In this document: positions 24,401 to 38,650 of the stretch, one piece after another
Layout: the number at the start of each line of letters is the position of its first letter
Numbering within the stretch: position 1 is the first letter of the stretch
Origin: Pelecanus crispus
Taxonomy: Eukaryota > Chordata > Aves > Pelecaniformes > Pelecanidae
Assembly (NCBI RefSeq): GCF_030463565.1
Contig: NC_134643.1
Coordinates: 128,136,309-128,200,308, forward strand
Length of the DNA stretch: 64,000 bases
Direction: 5' to 3'
Notes under the pieces: generated by a model
What the model was told of the DNA's origin: nothing
What the model saw: only the letters and a program-made list of their open reading frames with translations
Database searches by the model: none
Program-made: the position numbers and the translations under genes

Positions 24401-27400
24401 GACAGCATAAGTTGATTGCTCTTTGACGATGGCAATGCGGAGATTACCTACTGCTTACTCAAACTGCGTCTTGTAATTTCAGTTGGGGAAGTGGGGACGA
24501 GAGTGTTTAATGGGACTTGCTGTGCAACCAACTGCATACTTAACTCTCCCAGGAAAAGGGATGTGATGTCCTCACATAGCACTTTGTACTTTCCTAATTG
24601 ATCAGATACAGCATTGTACTTAGTTTACTGGCAGCTGCCAAACATCTGAGGGCTCATTATAGTGCAGGCAAGCAAAATATTTTGTTTGGATCTTTAGAGC
24701 ACTATTAAATGGCATGAAACATTATGGCTGCCCTTCTTGTAGACACAAAGGTCTGTTGTTTGTGAGAATGTGTAATGGAACAAGCTTCCCCCCCCCACTG
24801 GTGCTGACACTTTGTGAGAGTTAACTAGCAATTACTAGGTGTGATTGGTACTGTGCTTTAACCGATGACTGTTAAACAAAGTAAAATCTTACAGGTTGAA
24901 CACAAGGGAGAAATCATTCGTAGAAAGCACTCAAACTATGTAAACTAACTGGCCTAGTTTTGAAGCACTTCCTCTGAGCACTCATGGAAATCTTCTCTAG
25001 ATGTTAACATGCTGATCTCATGCGTGCAGTTCAAAGCCCTTACATCCCTGTCTTGCTACCAGATGGGATTCGAAGAGCCTCATTAGTTACGTATCTTACA
25101 ATGCCTCAGTTTGAGGACCTCAGAGTTGACCTTGGCACTTCTAGGACTGTTTATTTAGAGGACTGAACTAAGAGTGCTACATGTTGGTCTTTCATAATCC
25201 TTTAGTCAAGCTGTAAACCGTCATTTGGGAGATGAAGTTGAGGTGGCAGCTGGAGGACAGTGAACTCCTTAGAGCAGCTCTGAAGTGGAATACAGAGGTT
25301 TTAGGACCTGATGCAACCCTATTTCTGAGCAGTTGTTCAGGGGAGGCAAAATGGCTGAGGATTAGCTTTACAGCCTTGCAGCCCTGCAGGCTCTGGAGCC
25401 ACCTGAGATGAAATACTTGCCCTGGCCTAAACAGGGTAAGTCACGGGGTGTCTCTGATCTGCACCTTGCTGGTAGTGAGCTGATGGTGGTCTTAGCCATG
25501 ATTTGTGTTACCTCAGCTGTGCTCTATTTCTTACAGCTGCTGCACCCCAAAATCTCCTGTACCATGGGCCACAAAGGCAAGGAGGATTGGAGCTGCAGTA
25601 GCACTTTTACACCCCCTGGAGATGACCCTTGACACAAGGACTATTTCTGGGTAGAAACGTGTTTATGCTTCTCAACAGAAGAAAACTAAGGGAAAATGGG
25701 AACCAAGACAATAAAACTGAATTTTATTCTTATTGTTAGGCTATCCTAACTTAGATCATTCTCTCCCTTTTGAGGTGTGGAACAGATCTGTAGTTGGGGT
25801 GAGGTAGGGACACACTGCCAATCATGTCAATCCAGCAGAGTTCTGCTGGCTTAGATCAGCTTGTGCATGTCACTTTGCATCTGAATCAAGATGTCCAAGT
25901 TCAGCTGTGAAAGCAGTAGGCAGAAGACAGCTGTAAATTAATATAGTGGCTTCATACTATGAACACCATGAATCTTGCAGCTGCAGCAAGGTACTCAAAG
26001 GGTGAAATTAATTGTGTGGAGGATAATCTTTGAGGACAGAAGTTTCCCATGAGGAAATTCAAAGAACCCTCAGCCAGACCTGCCATACAACCCTGCTAGC
26101 TCTTTAATTAGGTACTCTCCTTTTGGTTTGAGAATGTTAAGGCTTCATCCAGACTGTAGTGCAGCCACATCCTGGTGACATAAAAGGAGTCTGTGCTCAG
26201 TAAGATGCTGCTGCTCTCCTTGGCCTTAATGGACCCTAACTGTGGGCCCAAAAGCTCTTTATGGAGTTAGGTTTCCCCAGAGTATACTTATTGGGTGGAT
26301 GACAATGCTCTAGTACAAATGAACACACTCTTTTCCACTTCATTCCTCTGTGAGGAGCAAAGAAATGGGGGAGGAGGTAGTAAAATGAGTGTTATAGTAC
26401 AGGGACTTACATGAGTTTTAGTCACAGAGGAAATGCTGACCCCTGACTCTCTAGCTTGGCACAGCTATTTCCTAGCCTGCCTTGCAGAGGAAGTCCTTTC
26501 CTCAGGGAAACCTTTTAGCCTCAAAGTTTTTAAAACTTTTTTCCTTCCCTCTCTCCCAGCAGAGAGACTTGGAACATATAAGCGAAGCAGCATGACACAG
26601 GTACCCCAGGGAGCTCTCATTCCCATCCTCCTAACTGCATGCTGTTGGAATCTTTCTTGTCAGGAAAGATTCCTTCCTCATCTCAAACAAAAAAAAACTC
26701 TGTTTAAAAAAAAAAAAATTTGCTATAGGAGACAGTAGAAGCTCTAATATCTTCTACTCTATAGATCCTAGCACAAAGGGGCCTCAAATTCCTTCAGGGT
26801 CATGCTCTGCTTTCAAAAATCTCTTGGAAATACAACTCCAATGCAGTTGCTGCAGGATGTGCAGATGTCTGAGCCAGCTTTTAAGCCACCACTGTGCATT
26901 TTGCTAACAGATGAGCAGCGTGAGGCAGCACAGGAGTCGGAGTAGGCAGTAGTTAGTGTGGTTAGCCTGTGCCAAGCACTGCGCTGCCCCAGGCAGCTGA
27001 CTGCAGCACTGCTAACTAGCTGTAATTCTGCTAGCTGCAAGGAAAACTGAGCTTGCAACCTGAGTAGTCAGAAGCATTGCTATAGGTGAGCGAGTGAGGA
27101 GTGCATGGGAGTGAATTAACCATAGAATGACCCTTGCTAGATATGTGGTAGAGCTGGAAAAGTGGCGACACTCCCTGTCACCATCTCCTCTCACCTCCTG
27201 GGTTTCACAAATGCTTTGGGGCATCTTTTTGCTCCCCCGCCCCGCTCCTTCTTTTTTCCCCCTTTGGAAATGCTAACCATGTATTTCTGGTGGGTGGAGG
27301 GGAGGAATGTGGCTATTAGATTCCTTCATCATAGCTATTTAAGCGATATGTCCTTCTCTGGATAGTAAAGTGCATTTGGATAAGAGGAAATTGTCACCTT

Positions 27401-30400
27401 TCAGGAAGTAAGAGTTCATGGTAACTGCAAGAGACAGTAACTGCAAGATGTGTGTTTTGGGTGCAGTTCAGTGTTGTTTGCACTGTTCATTTGCTGTAAA
27501 GGGGAAGAAAAAGAGTGCCAGCTCCTCCAAAGCTGGGTAGCTGAAACATGCTGAGTCTGCAGAGGTACACAATAGTCAGTTTGTATGCATGCAAGGATGC
27601 AGAAGGCAAAATGCAGCAACTCCCTACAGACCCTGTAAATCTACTCTTTGAAAAGAACAAACAGGTTTAAGCTGGGCTGCCTCAGCAAGGGAAACATAGG
27701 GAGTTCTGGATGCTCTTCCCTTTTCTGATGTCAAAATAAAATAATCCTCTTTTCAGAAACAATGGCAAGAATCTGCTTGGCTCTAGCTCAGATAGCTCTC
27801 TGTGGTGACAGCTGACGTTGCTCTGGCAAGGCTACTGAGAAAGGAGCTGAAAGCAACTTTGCTTTTACAAAAAACTTCTGGTTCAGAACTTAAGCATGTG
27901 GCAGTGTAGAATATGGGGAAACTTGGATGTTAGGAAATGACATCTGGGAAGCCAAAGGTGAAGAGATCATACTTCAAACGCACTTAGTTGAGAAATACAT
28001 TTGGACTCTACAACCATCTAACTTTATTCATAAACTGAGGGGGAAAAAGAAAAGTCAAGCAAATAGCAGTCTCCTTCATCTCATTATGCCTAGTCTTTCG
28101 AGGAGCCTTGTAAGGAAATTGTAAGTGAAATAAAATAATACAGAAAACTGCACAATAATACATGCACAAGGAGGCATGAGAAGAAAATACCTGCATGCAC
28201 AACTAAGTTGTAGAAATAATTTTAAAAATTAAAAAAACCCCAGTGTTCTCTGGATGAATAATTTACCTGTTTTCTCCATCATCCCCAGTCTTCATTAAAG
28301 TTGCACTCTTCAACTACACCACGCAAAAGCTAAACTACACCACTCACCAGCACTCTTCATTTATAGAACAAAAGGGAATTTGGATTGAAACTTTGGTAAA
28401 CTGCAGTAACCAAAACTAAAACACTTGAAATGAATCCTTGCAAATGACACTAACTCCTGTGGCTTCATCTACTGCCAGTGCTCTCTTTCAGGATGCTACT
28501 GAGTGCTCTTACTGTTATGCTGTGTTAATGCCTGCTGTGCTCAGCAGGTGGGCTAGGTGCCTGGGTGTGTTGAATAATTCTGCTTTCCAGGGGTATATTG
28601 CTATATGGATGCTGTAGTCGTAGATTTTGGTGTTAGCTCTTGATGCCTTTGTAGATCTGTGCAAATGGCATTTTACTCCTCTTGAAGTCTTGTTTTTGCA
28701 TTGTCTGGTCTGCTAACAGAGCAGGTCTCTCGCTGAAAGGGCATAATTGAGCCACCTTCACTTACACTAAGAGTAAAGGATGTGGTAAAGCAAATCATAT
28801 ACAGGCAACATTTGCTAGAGTTTATGCATAAGGCTTAGCAAGGTGGGGGGTTACAACACGGGTTCAAGGGCTTCCCTGCCACACACACCTGCAAGGAGGT
28901 GGGCACTCTGTCTGTGGCTGAACTGAAGTAGTATCTGTTGCCAAAGGTGCAACTTTTGCAAAGGTGCTGTTAGGTTGTAGCTAGAAAAGCTGTGGTGGGT
29001 TGAACTTTTCTGCTGTGCATGAGGGAATTTTTTTCCTGTGGTTGCTTTAAAAGCAAAACCAAAAAGTGGTAACCCACAGATGGGGGATTTAAAAAAGTAT
29101 TGCTTTAAGACAGCTGGCTCTGGGATGTTAGGAAATCTTAACTGAATTTAGAGTGCGGTCACATCCCTTGTAAGAAGTTGCATAATTTAACATGCATAAA
29201 GTCAAAGAAAGTCTTCCGCACCTGGAAACTGTCTACCTTGGAGTCCTTGAGCTAGCTGTGTATTTATTGTTCTTAAACTGTTGTGCTGGGGAGGCAGAGT
29301 TGTTCTAAGAAATCTGCGTTCCTAGGGGCTGAGAGGCAGACAGAGACCTCTGCAGTTTAGGACTTGTATATATTCTAGTCCTTCTAGAATAGATTATGTT
29401 TTCTCCAATTTGTGATTTCCCTCCCTCCCCTTTCAACTTCCTTTACCCTTCCTCCCTTACTCAGCAGGCATCTTGAAATGGATAATGACTAAGGGCTACA
29501 CACTTTCTTCCTTCAGTCTTATTGGGCACCTCCTTGAAGACACTGTCCTAGTACCAGCAATTTATTTTACTCTGTTACAGATGACTAGCAACTAGCATAG
29601 GGATGGACTGGTAGAAAAGTCTGGTGGTTGGAATCTGAGTTTACAGAAAAGAAAATACAGAGATGATAGAGGGAAAGGCAGCTGAGAGAACAACCAAATC
29701 TGGAATTGGCTACAGCCATAAAATGGAGATTCCTTTTAGTGATGCTGAAGGTGGCTGTAGTTTCATTTGCTCAGTACTCTATGTGAGCAGGAGGGATAAA
29801 GGAAAACTTAAAGAGAAAAATACCCAAACAAAACTAAAAACCCCACCATCAAAACCAACATCTCCTCCCCGCCTCTCCCAGAAATAAACCCAGTTTAAAA
29901 ATCCAATCCAGTGTGAGTTCTGGTATGCCTCTGCTATCCACCATAGGTGGCATGGGTGCCTCGGGCCAGGGCTGAGCAGCTGAGGGTGCCCACGCAGCCC
30001 TGTGCTGCGCTCATCTGAGCTCCTCTCCCAGGCCGGGAGCAGCAGAGCCCTGTGAGTGTGGCTGCAGCTGCAATCAGTAACTCCCCATCAACACAGGGGA
30101 TGCATGCCAGTGCAACGCTGCATGGAGGCAGTGGCACTTCGCCAGACCCTGTTAGCACAGGCACCTCCGCACCACACCTCGCTGTGTGGTGAAGATGTGC
30201 CTGAAGGTGCTGAGGTGCCGTTTTAAAGACATACGGGCAGATGCGAACTGAAATCGATGACTGGAAGTCTCCGAGGCCCAGGCTGCTTTGAAAAATCTGA
30301 CTGCAGGTACTTCTGCAATGTATATGCATCCCCTCATGCCTCTGAAAATTGTCAGTGTTCAATGAAATATTTCACTGCATATACATTCACATTCTCTGTG

Positions 30401-30724
30401 TGTGTATATGTTTAATGGACTATGGCAGAAAAGTATCTCATTGTTCAGAGGCTTTTCTCCTCTCCTCTCCTTCTTTCTCTCACCTGTTGAAACAAGGCTC
30501 TGGCCATTCACGTGTGCCTGCAGTGTCCCGTCACCTGGACTGGACTGCCACCTTCTGTGTAGGTTTAGGAATGCTCAGCTTCCATAGGGGGTGGTTGGCT
30601 CTATAGGCTCCTCATCCTGAGTGGGAGGGAAGGCTCTAACACAGTTCAGAGAACGAATGTAATTGGGGGTGTGTGAGAAACCAGCTCAACTTTTTCAAAG
30701 GATTCTTAAATACTAATCATAAAA
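24401..30724. other. Unannotated non-coding DNA
   Basis: No recognisable coding sequence or repeat. The 23.2-24.35 kb stretch before it is also empty. Only short chance frames occur. Confidence 0.5.
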
Positions 30725-31199
30725 GCATAGAATGGGTTGGAAGGGACCCTTAAAAATTATCTAGTCCAACTGCCCTGCTATGAGCAGGGACACCTTCCAG
30801 TAGATCAGGTTGCTTAAAGCCCCATCCAACCTGACTTTGAACACTTCCACTGATGAGGCATCCATAACTTATCTGGGCAACCTGTTCCAGTGTCTCACCA
30901 CCCTCATCATAAAGAATATCTTTCTTATGTCCAATCTAAATCTAATCCCTTTAGTTCAAGACCATTGCCTCTTGTTCTGTCGCTACAGGGCCTGGTAAAA
31001 AGTCTCTTTCTGTCTTTCTTTTAAGCCCCCTTTAAGTACTGAAAGGCTGCGATAAGGTCTCCCTGGAGTCTTCTCTTCTCCAGACTGAACAACCCCAACT
31101 GTCTCAGCCTTTCTTCAGAGGAGAGGCGCTCCAGGCCACTGACCTTTTGTGGACCTCCTCTGGACCTGCTCCAACACATCCATGTCTGTCTTGTGCTAG
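30725..31199 (-). mobile_element. CR1 LINE fragment, minus strand
   Basis: Starts with the reversed CR1 3' end (AGAATGGGTTGGAAGGGACC) and runs through the ORF2 C-terminus, reversed, to the segment for QHKTDMD. Many differences and stops show an older copy. Confidence 0.87.
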
Positions 31200-33142
31200 C
31201 AGTAAGCTGTAGATGACATCCACAATGATAAGGTGGGAAAAAGCCAACAAGCCCCCTAGAGAGTTAACTGCATTATTGTGTGTGATTGGTTAGTTTGGGT
31301 TTGGTGGTTTTTTTTTTTTTAAGTAACATACAGGGTTTTTTTCTTTTCGAAGAGTAAAACGTTCTTCCAGCCTTCCTCCTGCCCCGGAATGGCTTCTCTG
31401 GCAGACATAATGTCAAGAAGTGGTGACTTTCACCAAAAGATCAGTCTCTTGAATGTAGTATAGATCAATGAATTCTGATTTTAGGACTTTCATAACTGGA
31501 GACCTCATATTGGAGACTTTTTTTGTAGTATTCATCTTGGTAAATATTTCAGTGGCCTGGTCTGTGTTATAAGAAGGGGGCTTGGAGATGAAAATTTTCT
31601 ACCACCTCCTCTCCCTTTCTAGAAATAACTAATTAATTTCTCTAGGAGGAAAAATCTGTGCTGATCTCTGCCTTTACATTGCTTACACTTGTGTTATCAA
31701 GTTAAACTCAAAACAATAGCAAGATTTTTGATTTCATGAGAACTGAAATCTATAGCCCTGTGGTTTCACTGCTCACTCAGGATTCAGTTTTAGTCAACTG
31801 GTGAAATACTTCTGCCAATTTAGTCTTCAAAAAGGCAAAATTGTCTGGTATGAGCTGGCTCTTGAGGGGCCTGAATTCCAAGTTTGCACAGAGGTACAAG
31901 AAACTGGGCTTCATGACATCGGTTATTCTGTACTTTTCCAAGGTGACTCTCTTCTACCCTCCTCTCTCCCTGCATTACCTTGGTGGGTACAGTTGCTTCT
32001 GAAGAAAGGAAAAGCTATCAAGAATAAAAATGGATTTTAAAATGGAAAAGTTGTTTTAAATGCCCTGCTGTATGGACTGGTGGACTGGTATGTACATCTG
32101 TGGTTGTGCTTTTCTTTTTTTTTTTTTTTTTACTCATCTAATATAAACCTTCCATCAAAACGCAAAGGCAACGAGTTTGTCTGAAACCTACTTGTGCAAC
32201 AGGATCTTATCTTCTGTTTTGAAGTCCACAAACACTTGTCACAGAAACCATGGTGACTCATGACTTGGGCAAATCCTTCTATGCGGTCGCTTGCCCTCTT
32301 CTTGTCTTTTCACTCTTGCGCTTGACTTCTTTACTAGCTGCAAACTGAGAGCTTGGGCTTTGTGCAGCAGTGACTTGGTGATTTTGTGTGCACTGCTCAG
32401 TACAATGGGACTCCTTACCTTCCTCGCACGGGGGTTTTTAGCTGCTGTTACACACTGTCAGTTTGTAAACAGTGACCATTCAGAACCTGAAAAGTTGCGT
32501 AGGGTTTCGGTTTTGGTGTGACTAGTATGCTGAATGTCTTGTCTGAGCCTTTTCTCTTGCTCAGCTGATATTTCAAGGCAGTAAGTGTGATTATTTTCAG
32601 CCTAGTGTTCATTCTCTGAACTTCACTAAACTGAAACTCTCTGTTCTGTCACTTCTGTCAGTGTGCCAGTTTAATGACTAAAGAAAAGCAAAAAGATAAA
32701 GAGCAGAAATAAAGGCAGAACTGTACTCAGTGAGTAAATTAGTTGGAGATGCCTTTTGGGATGTCAGGTGAAAGCTGTGGAAGCTGCCTTTTGTTTTACT
32801 GGTAGACTTAGCCTCACTTCTCATTTGCAGTCTAAGTCCAACCCAGCTGGCCATTAGCAAAGGGGAGTGGAGTTACAGAGCTGAAACGTTTTAACTGGGA
32901 AACCCCTCAATCTGTATTTTTTCTCTCCAGCAAGCTGCTACTTATGACAAAGAAAAAAAAAAAAAACACCCACAAATGAAACAACCAAACCAACCCCAGA
33001 TTGTTTCTTTTTTTTGTTTTTCCCACATTCACATCATCTGAAGCAAGTGTAAAAGACCTTTAGCTAAAAAGGCATAGCCAAGATACTGCAGTTTTAGCAC
33101 TTCCTAGTACAAGATAGAAAACTTGCTCTGATACTTACCTAT

Positions 33143-33337
33143 GAGGAATCTCTCAGTATCTTGTCTGAATGTGCTGAGATTCAAACATGCTGCTGCGAGG
33201 AGCCTCTGCCTTGAATGAGGAAGTGCTGAGGCAAGGCAGGATGTGGAGCAATGACTCAGATAGAGGGCTGTGTTTCTTGACTAGCTGAGGAATAAAAGGA
33301 ATTATTGACGGCGCTCACTATAGCGTGCTCAGCTGAG
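33143..33337. promoter_or_regulatory. Possible promoter or first exons, both strands
   Basis: A compact group of signals. On the plus strand: a PU.1/ETS-type GAGGAAGTG (33217-33225), an AP-1 site TGACTCA (33252-33258), a TATA-like AATAAAAGG (33291-33299) and a consensus donor GAG|GTAAGG at 33337/33338. On the minus strand: a strong donor ATAG|GTAAGTATC with its exon end at 33139, whose upstream sequence is not an open coding frame. This could be a non-coding RNA start or a 5' UTR exon of the B7-like gene. Short motifs occur by chance, so the call is weak. Confidence 0.25.
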
Positions 33338-34946
33338 GTAAGGACTTGCTAGCTACCACTTTACCAATAATAAAAGCTCAGGAACATTCAATATTTCACT
33401 TTTCATCTTTTCCCAAACTTTAGCTGCCTATGATAATGCAACATTCTGGTATTGCAGTCCTTTCTAGGAGGACTATCTACCTTTCGTCCAATAACATATA
33501 TGTCCCTGTCAAGAAGCATTTCTTTACATGAATGTGCCACTTGAAGACAAATAAAGATTTTGGTAATGTTTCTGAAAACTCTCGCCTCTTAGCTCAAGCA
33601 GGCACTTGAGACTGGTTCTTTTCATTAGGAAAAGAAAATGATTTTAAAAAAACCCCACAAACACGTCTCTTCTTACAATTAGTTTTAACTGACATTCATG
33701 TATTTAGTGTCCTATACACCTGAAAACAGAGGCTACCACTTGCAGCTTCTAAGCATGCCTCTCCAAACTCTACATTGTCAAAAAAGCTCTGTCTCATGTG
33801 CTCTGCAATCAAGCCCTGTTGTTTCACTGGCTCTCTGCTTTTGATGCGCAGGTACCGAGCAACGTTTACCCCTTATGTTTTCAGCCAGCCATGGTAGAAG
33901 CCTTCCTCTTTCTCCTTGAGAGAGCTCTTGCTTGCATCTTGCTGAGCTGCTGACTTGGGGGTGGGTGTCTGGCGTGCTCTGCTATGTAATTTCATAAAGG
34001 AATTTAAGTTTTCTTTCCATGGGCATTTGCTAGCATGGGCATTGCTTCACTGGGGTTTTGTTGCATGTGGTTGCATAATTGCACAATTCAGCACTTGCAC
34101 ATCAGAAATGGAGGAATATATTAGGTGGATTCTGTTCAATTCTTGTCTTTAACAGTTTCTGGGTAGTCTCTCTTGCATTGAATTGAATCAAATCCTTCTG
34201 ACATCTCCCTCTGTATTTTAAGAAGTGTGTGTGTATACACCTATAATGCACTATTAGTGTTGAACTTTTCATTATATAAACATTCCATAAAAGGCATACC
34301 AATTGATTTAAAATAATTAGTGTTCCAAACACTGTTGTCATTCATCTCAACTCCTCCTCTGCTTGGATTAAGCAGAGAGCTAGCTATTTAATCATGTTGG
34401 ATGAATTTAAATATTGGTATGTAACACTCACATACAAAAAAGAATTGCTTAAAACTTTAGAGTAAGTCTGAATTCTTTAGTATAAAGCCAGACATTAAAT
34501 AATTGAAGAAACTCTAGGAAATCATGTTTCGTTACGCTAGAAAACAAACACACACCCCATACGCTACTTAATGGTTTGAGAAGTAACGCTTGATAAATTA
34601 GTCAGCTTCATGGTAGTATTTCAGCAATACATAGTTTCTCACTCAAAAGATGCTGTAATGGAATTGCTTATTTTCTCCTGTAACAGGGATCCTGAGTACT
34701 TCCTGAGATACTTCACTTTTGGAAAGCTTTGAATGCCTGACGCAACTCACATTAGATGAGTGGTAAGACAGCACAGAGGAAAATACTTCTGAGTTCGTAG
34801 AAGTTATTCTCTGTCTGGGATGGAAACACAAAAGTGGAAGGCTTCCAAGACTAAAAGTCCTCATGAAGGACAAAAAACTTCTATGGCTGCACTAATGTAA
34901 TGAGGAAGATGTATTGTTGTTTTGGGTCGTGTCCTGTCCACACACA

Positions 34947-34961
34947 CCCCCCCCCCCCCCC
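34947..34961. repeat. Poly-C run, 15 bases
   Basis: Fifteen consecutive C after a short CA stretch. Confidence 0.9.
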
Positions 34962-36016
34962 ATGCTCTTCTGAAAGGTCATTTCTTGATAGGATACTACT
35001 CTGAGAGCTCCTTTTACATCAAAGCAGAAGTGCTGTCCAAGTTAACACGATTGCTGGAATCTGACTCACAGATGATATGTCAGACTCCAAGTAAAAGAAA
35101 ATCACTCCATAACCAAGTTCAAGAACTTGAAGGTGTATCCTTAATGCTTCATATGGTAATTCCTTCTTCACGTGCTTGGAACATCTGTCTTAGATATTAC
35201 GTAGCCCAGCCTAAATTTAAACCATCAGCTAAGGTAATTCCTCAGTGTGTCCAGTGATCTGAATAGCCTTTTTCAGTACAAACCCTTTGAAGTCCTATGT
35301 CACTAAATACTCCGTGTTTTTCTTGTGTTTGGTCTTTGAAGTGCACTGGCATGGTGATTAAGTACCATCTAGCAAAAAACCCCATGAGAACAGAAAGGCT
35401 GCTGTACTCCAACTTTGTGCCTAAGTATCCTTTGTGTTCCATCCTTTTCTCACCTTATTGCTGTCCTCCTGTCTTGGAGGAGAAGTGGACCTGGATTACT
35501 AATGCATTCTTCCAAAACCGCTCAGTGTACAAAAATACAGTAGTCACAGACATGTCTTCTAATGGTCTGAAGTGAAGGTTGTGTGTCTGGAGGGCATGAC
35601 CATACAGCTATTGCTCAATTTGATTTTCAGTGATAAAGATGAAGAAATCATCCTGATCTGTGAAGACTGCTCACCAGGATAAACCACACCAATGTGTACA
35701 GGGTGTGTGGTTGTTTTTTGGTTTGGGGTTGTTTTTTGGTTTTTGTTTTTTTCCAAGCTCGCCAATTGCTCATGTGACAGAAGTGAGGTACTGTGACTGC
35801 TTAGTGTTCCAATGCACTACACTGAGTATAGTTAAATGTGAAATAAAATGAGGACCTGGCAGCAGTGCAATACTGGCTTAAAATTGTTTATCTTCTATCT
35901 TGACAGATAGAAGACTGATTTAAAATTAGCATGGGTTGAGTCGCCTGAAGGAGATTGCGGTTGTTAGGGCTACACAACTTGTTCATGTTCTCTCAAAATC
36001 CAGCCATAACTTTCCC

Positions 36017-36413
36017 AGAATCACAGAATGGTTGAGGTTGGAAGGGACCTCTGGAGGTGATCTGGTCCAACCCCCCTGCTCAAGAAGGGCCATCTGCTTG
36101 ATCTTCAGACAGAGCCTGCTGTGTTTGTTTGTGCCATTGCCTCTGATCCTGTCACTGGGCTCTGTTGAAGAGAGCCTGCCTCTATCCTCTTCGCACTCTC
36201 CCTTGAGGTATTTATATACATTGATGAGATCCCACCTGAGCCTTCTCCAGGCTGAACAGTCCCAGCTCTCTCAGCCTTTCCTCACAGAAGAAATACTCCA
36301 GTGTCTTCATCTTTGTGTCCCTTCATTGCACTCTCTCTAGTAGATTCATATCTCTCTTGTACTGCGGAGCCCAGACCTGGACCCAGCACTCCAGGTGTGG
36401 CCTCACCAGTGCC
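36017..36413 (-). mobile_element. CR1 LINE fragment, minus strand
   Basis: The reversed CR1 3' end (AGAATCACAGAATGGTTGAG) followed by ORF2 C-terminal sequence up to CTCCAGGTGTGGCCTCACCA. Divergent and without a useful frame. Confidence 0.87.
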
Positions 36414-38110
36414 TTGTTGGTTTTCAGTCCCTGGGGCTGCTCACTTCAGTGTTTGGAGGTGTTCAAATGATCAGTAGCTTTTTCATGCTGCTTTTAGGTT
36501 GTATAAATGTGCTCTCTTTTTCTCTTCCCCTGCCTCTCAGTTTGCTGTATCCTGAATATTTGCTAAAAGGCTTCCAACAGAAGCAAAATACAGTCTCCTT
36601 TTCCACAGAACACAGCAATCCACTTCAGACATCTTCCTAGCTTTGTTACAAAACACAGTTGTCTACACATCTGCTAATTCAACCACTGTGAATTGAATGC
36701 TTTCCAGAGTCAAAGCCAGACTGTTTTCACCACATATAGGTGAACGGATTGAAGAAGGGACAGTTTATATAGTTTAGTTTCCAGTATCTGGAATATAAAC
36801 TTGGATTCAACTAGGTGCTGCCGTAGACTGGACAAGGGACCTGTGTAATTTACTTTGGTGCTATGTCAGCATGTTGTAACCTTGTGATGTTGTTCTTTTG
36901 GTTGTATTTTTCCCCTCTGCTTGTGCTTATAGTTAGAATGGCTTCTGACCCTGCTGGCAGAGTACTCCAAAAAAAGTGAGTCACACATTTTTGACTGTTA
37001 TGCGTCACTAATTGTTAATACTGATGACCTTACCTGGTGTTATGAATAAACTTGAGTTTTCCCTCTTCCCCTGCCAACTCCCCTTTTGTTATCAGATGAA
37101 CCAAATAACACAAACAGCCTTAACCAGGCTCACTTCAAAAGGAAAGTGCAAACTCCATTTGTTGTTCTGAGTGGAAGACAGCAAGTTTTTCTTGTGGGTA
37201 AGGCAGTATAGACCAGCAGTAGCTGTAGCTTGCCCTGCTCATCTTCTCTACTTCATTTTGCTAATCTTATTCATTCTTCAGTCCAGGTGAAAACAAAAAG
37301 AGAATTTACACCAGGCTGGTGAGCACTTGAGACCTGTGTACTTTAATTGCTGTTTTGGATTTGGCTGTAGACTGAGGCTTTGCAGCCTGTGAGATGCATT
37401 CCTAGTTGTGACTGGTTTCACTTGTTTCTGCTTATTTGACGTAACACAATCTGTTCATATTATATGGCTAGGATTCTTGCTCCAGAATGAGGGCAGACAC
37501 AGAGATAGGAAGAAATAATTAGTGCTCATGCTGGCTTTTGAACCATCAGAACAACTGCTGAGGTCCATTTATGGTGCAACTAGAGTAACAAAACGTGAAG
37601 AAGCATGTTCATTTGCAAATGAAGAGGCAACAGTCAGTACTGTTGTCATCCAAGATGAGAAATGTTCTTTTAAGTTCTGGCAATAGGAGATACTTGGCAA
37701 GAAATATGCATACATGGCTGAGGCCTAATGACCTGAATGTGCAAGCAGAAACAGGAAGAAAAATTCAGCTTGACTGTGAGAAAGGAATGAGAGCGAAGCT
37801 GATCTTTTGCTACTTTTGTCAGTCTGATCCCTTAAGCGACAAAGCTTCAAGGCTGATCAATTAGTTGCTTGTTCCTCTCTGGAGCCTTTTTTTCCTCTTT
37901 TTTTTCAAAATACTCTGAAGTGGGTGGCTGCCCGAGTGCTCAGGATCTCAGACACTCAGGGAGCATTCATGCGTTTTCTGCAAACGTGTTCATGATTGTA
38001 TTTACTATGAGGCTTCTGGGCTTTCCTAGGGAATAGCAGCAAGCACTGGGAGGCATTGAAAGCATAAGTTGCTCCATGCATCTCTGCTTTCCTCCTAGCA
38101 TAAGCGAGAC

Positions 38111-38338
38111 ATAGAATGGAATATTTCGGTTGGAAGGGACCTACAGTGATCATCTAGTCCAACTGCCTGACCACTTCAGGGCTGACCAGAAGTCAAAGCA
38201 TGCTGTTAAGGGCATTGTCCAAGTGCCTCTTAAACACTGGCAGGCTTGGGGCATTGACTACCTATCTAGGAAGCCTCTTCCAGTGTTTGAGCACCCTCTC
38301 GGTAAAGAAATGCTTCCTAATGTCGTCTGAAACTCCCC
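38111..38338 (-). mobile_element. CR1 fragment, minus strand
   Basis: The reversed CR1 3' end (AGAATGGAATATTTCGGTTG) and part of the ORF2 C-terminus. It stops just before a second CR1 3' end begins. Confidence 0.8.
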
Positions 38339-38339
38339 T

Positions 38340-38650
38340 AGAATCACAGAATATCTTAAGTTGGAAGGGGACCAATAAGGATCAAGTCCAACACCCTGAT
38401 CCTCACAGGGCTTCCTAAAACAACCATATGACTAAGTGTTGCCCAGATGTTCTCTGAACTCTGACAGGCTTGGTGCCATGACCACTTCCCTGGGGAGCCT
38501 GTTCTCTGACACAGCTTTGAACCGTCCCACATGTCCTGTCACTGGATACCAGGGAGAAGAGCTCAGCACCTCCCTGTCCACTTCCCCTCCTCAGGAAGCT
38601 GTAGAGAGCAATGAGGCTGCCCCTCAGCCTCCTTTTCTCCAAAGTAGACA
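38340..38650 (-). mobile_element. CR1 fragment, minus strand, abutting the previous one
   Basis: A second reversed 3' end (AGAATCACAGAATATCTTAA) followed by a different CR1 body (TCCCTGGGGAGCCTGTTCTC). The right boundary is uncertain. Confidence 0.78.

Larger units (their letters stand above)
31200..36016. other. Unannotated DNA around the 33.2-kb signal cluster
   Basis: Holds the possible promoter at 33.14-33.34 kb and the poly-C run at 34.95 kb. Two neighbouring plus-strand frames (34922-35257 and 35297-35575) match nothing I recognise. Confidence 0.45.

Noticed and set aside
34922..35575. Two adjacent plus-strand frames that might be a broken gene or processed pseudogene
   Set aside because: Neither translation is recognisable, the start region is a C run, and no parent gene can be named.
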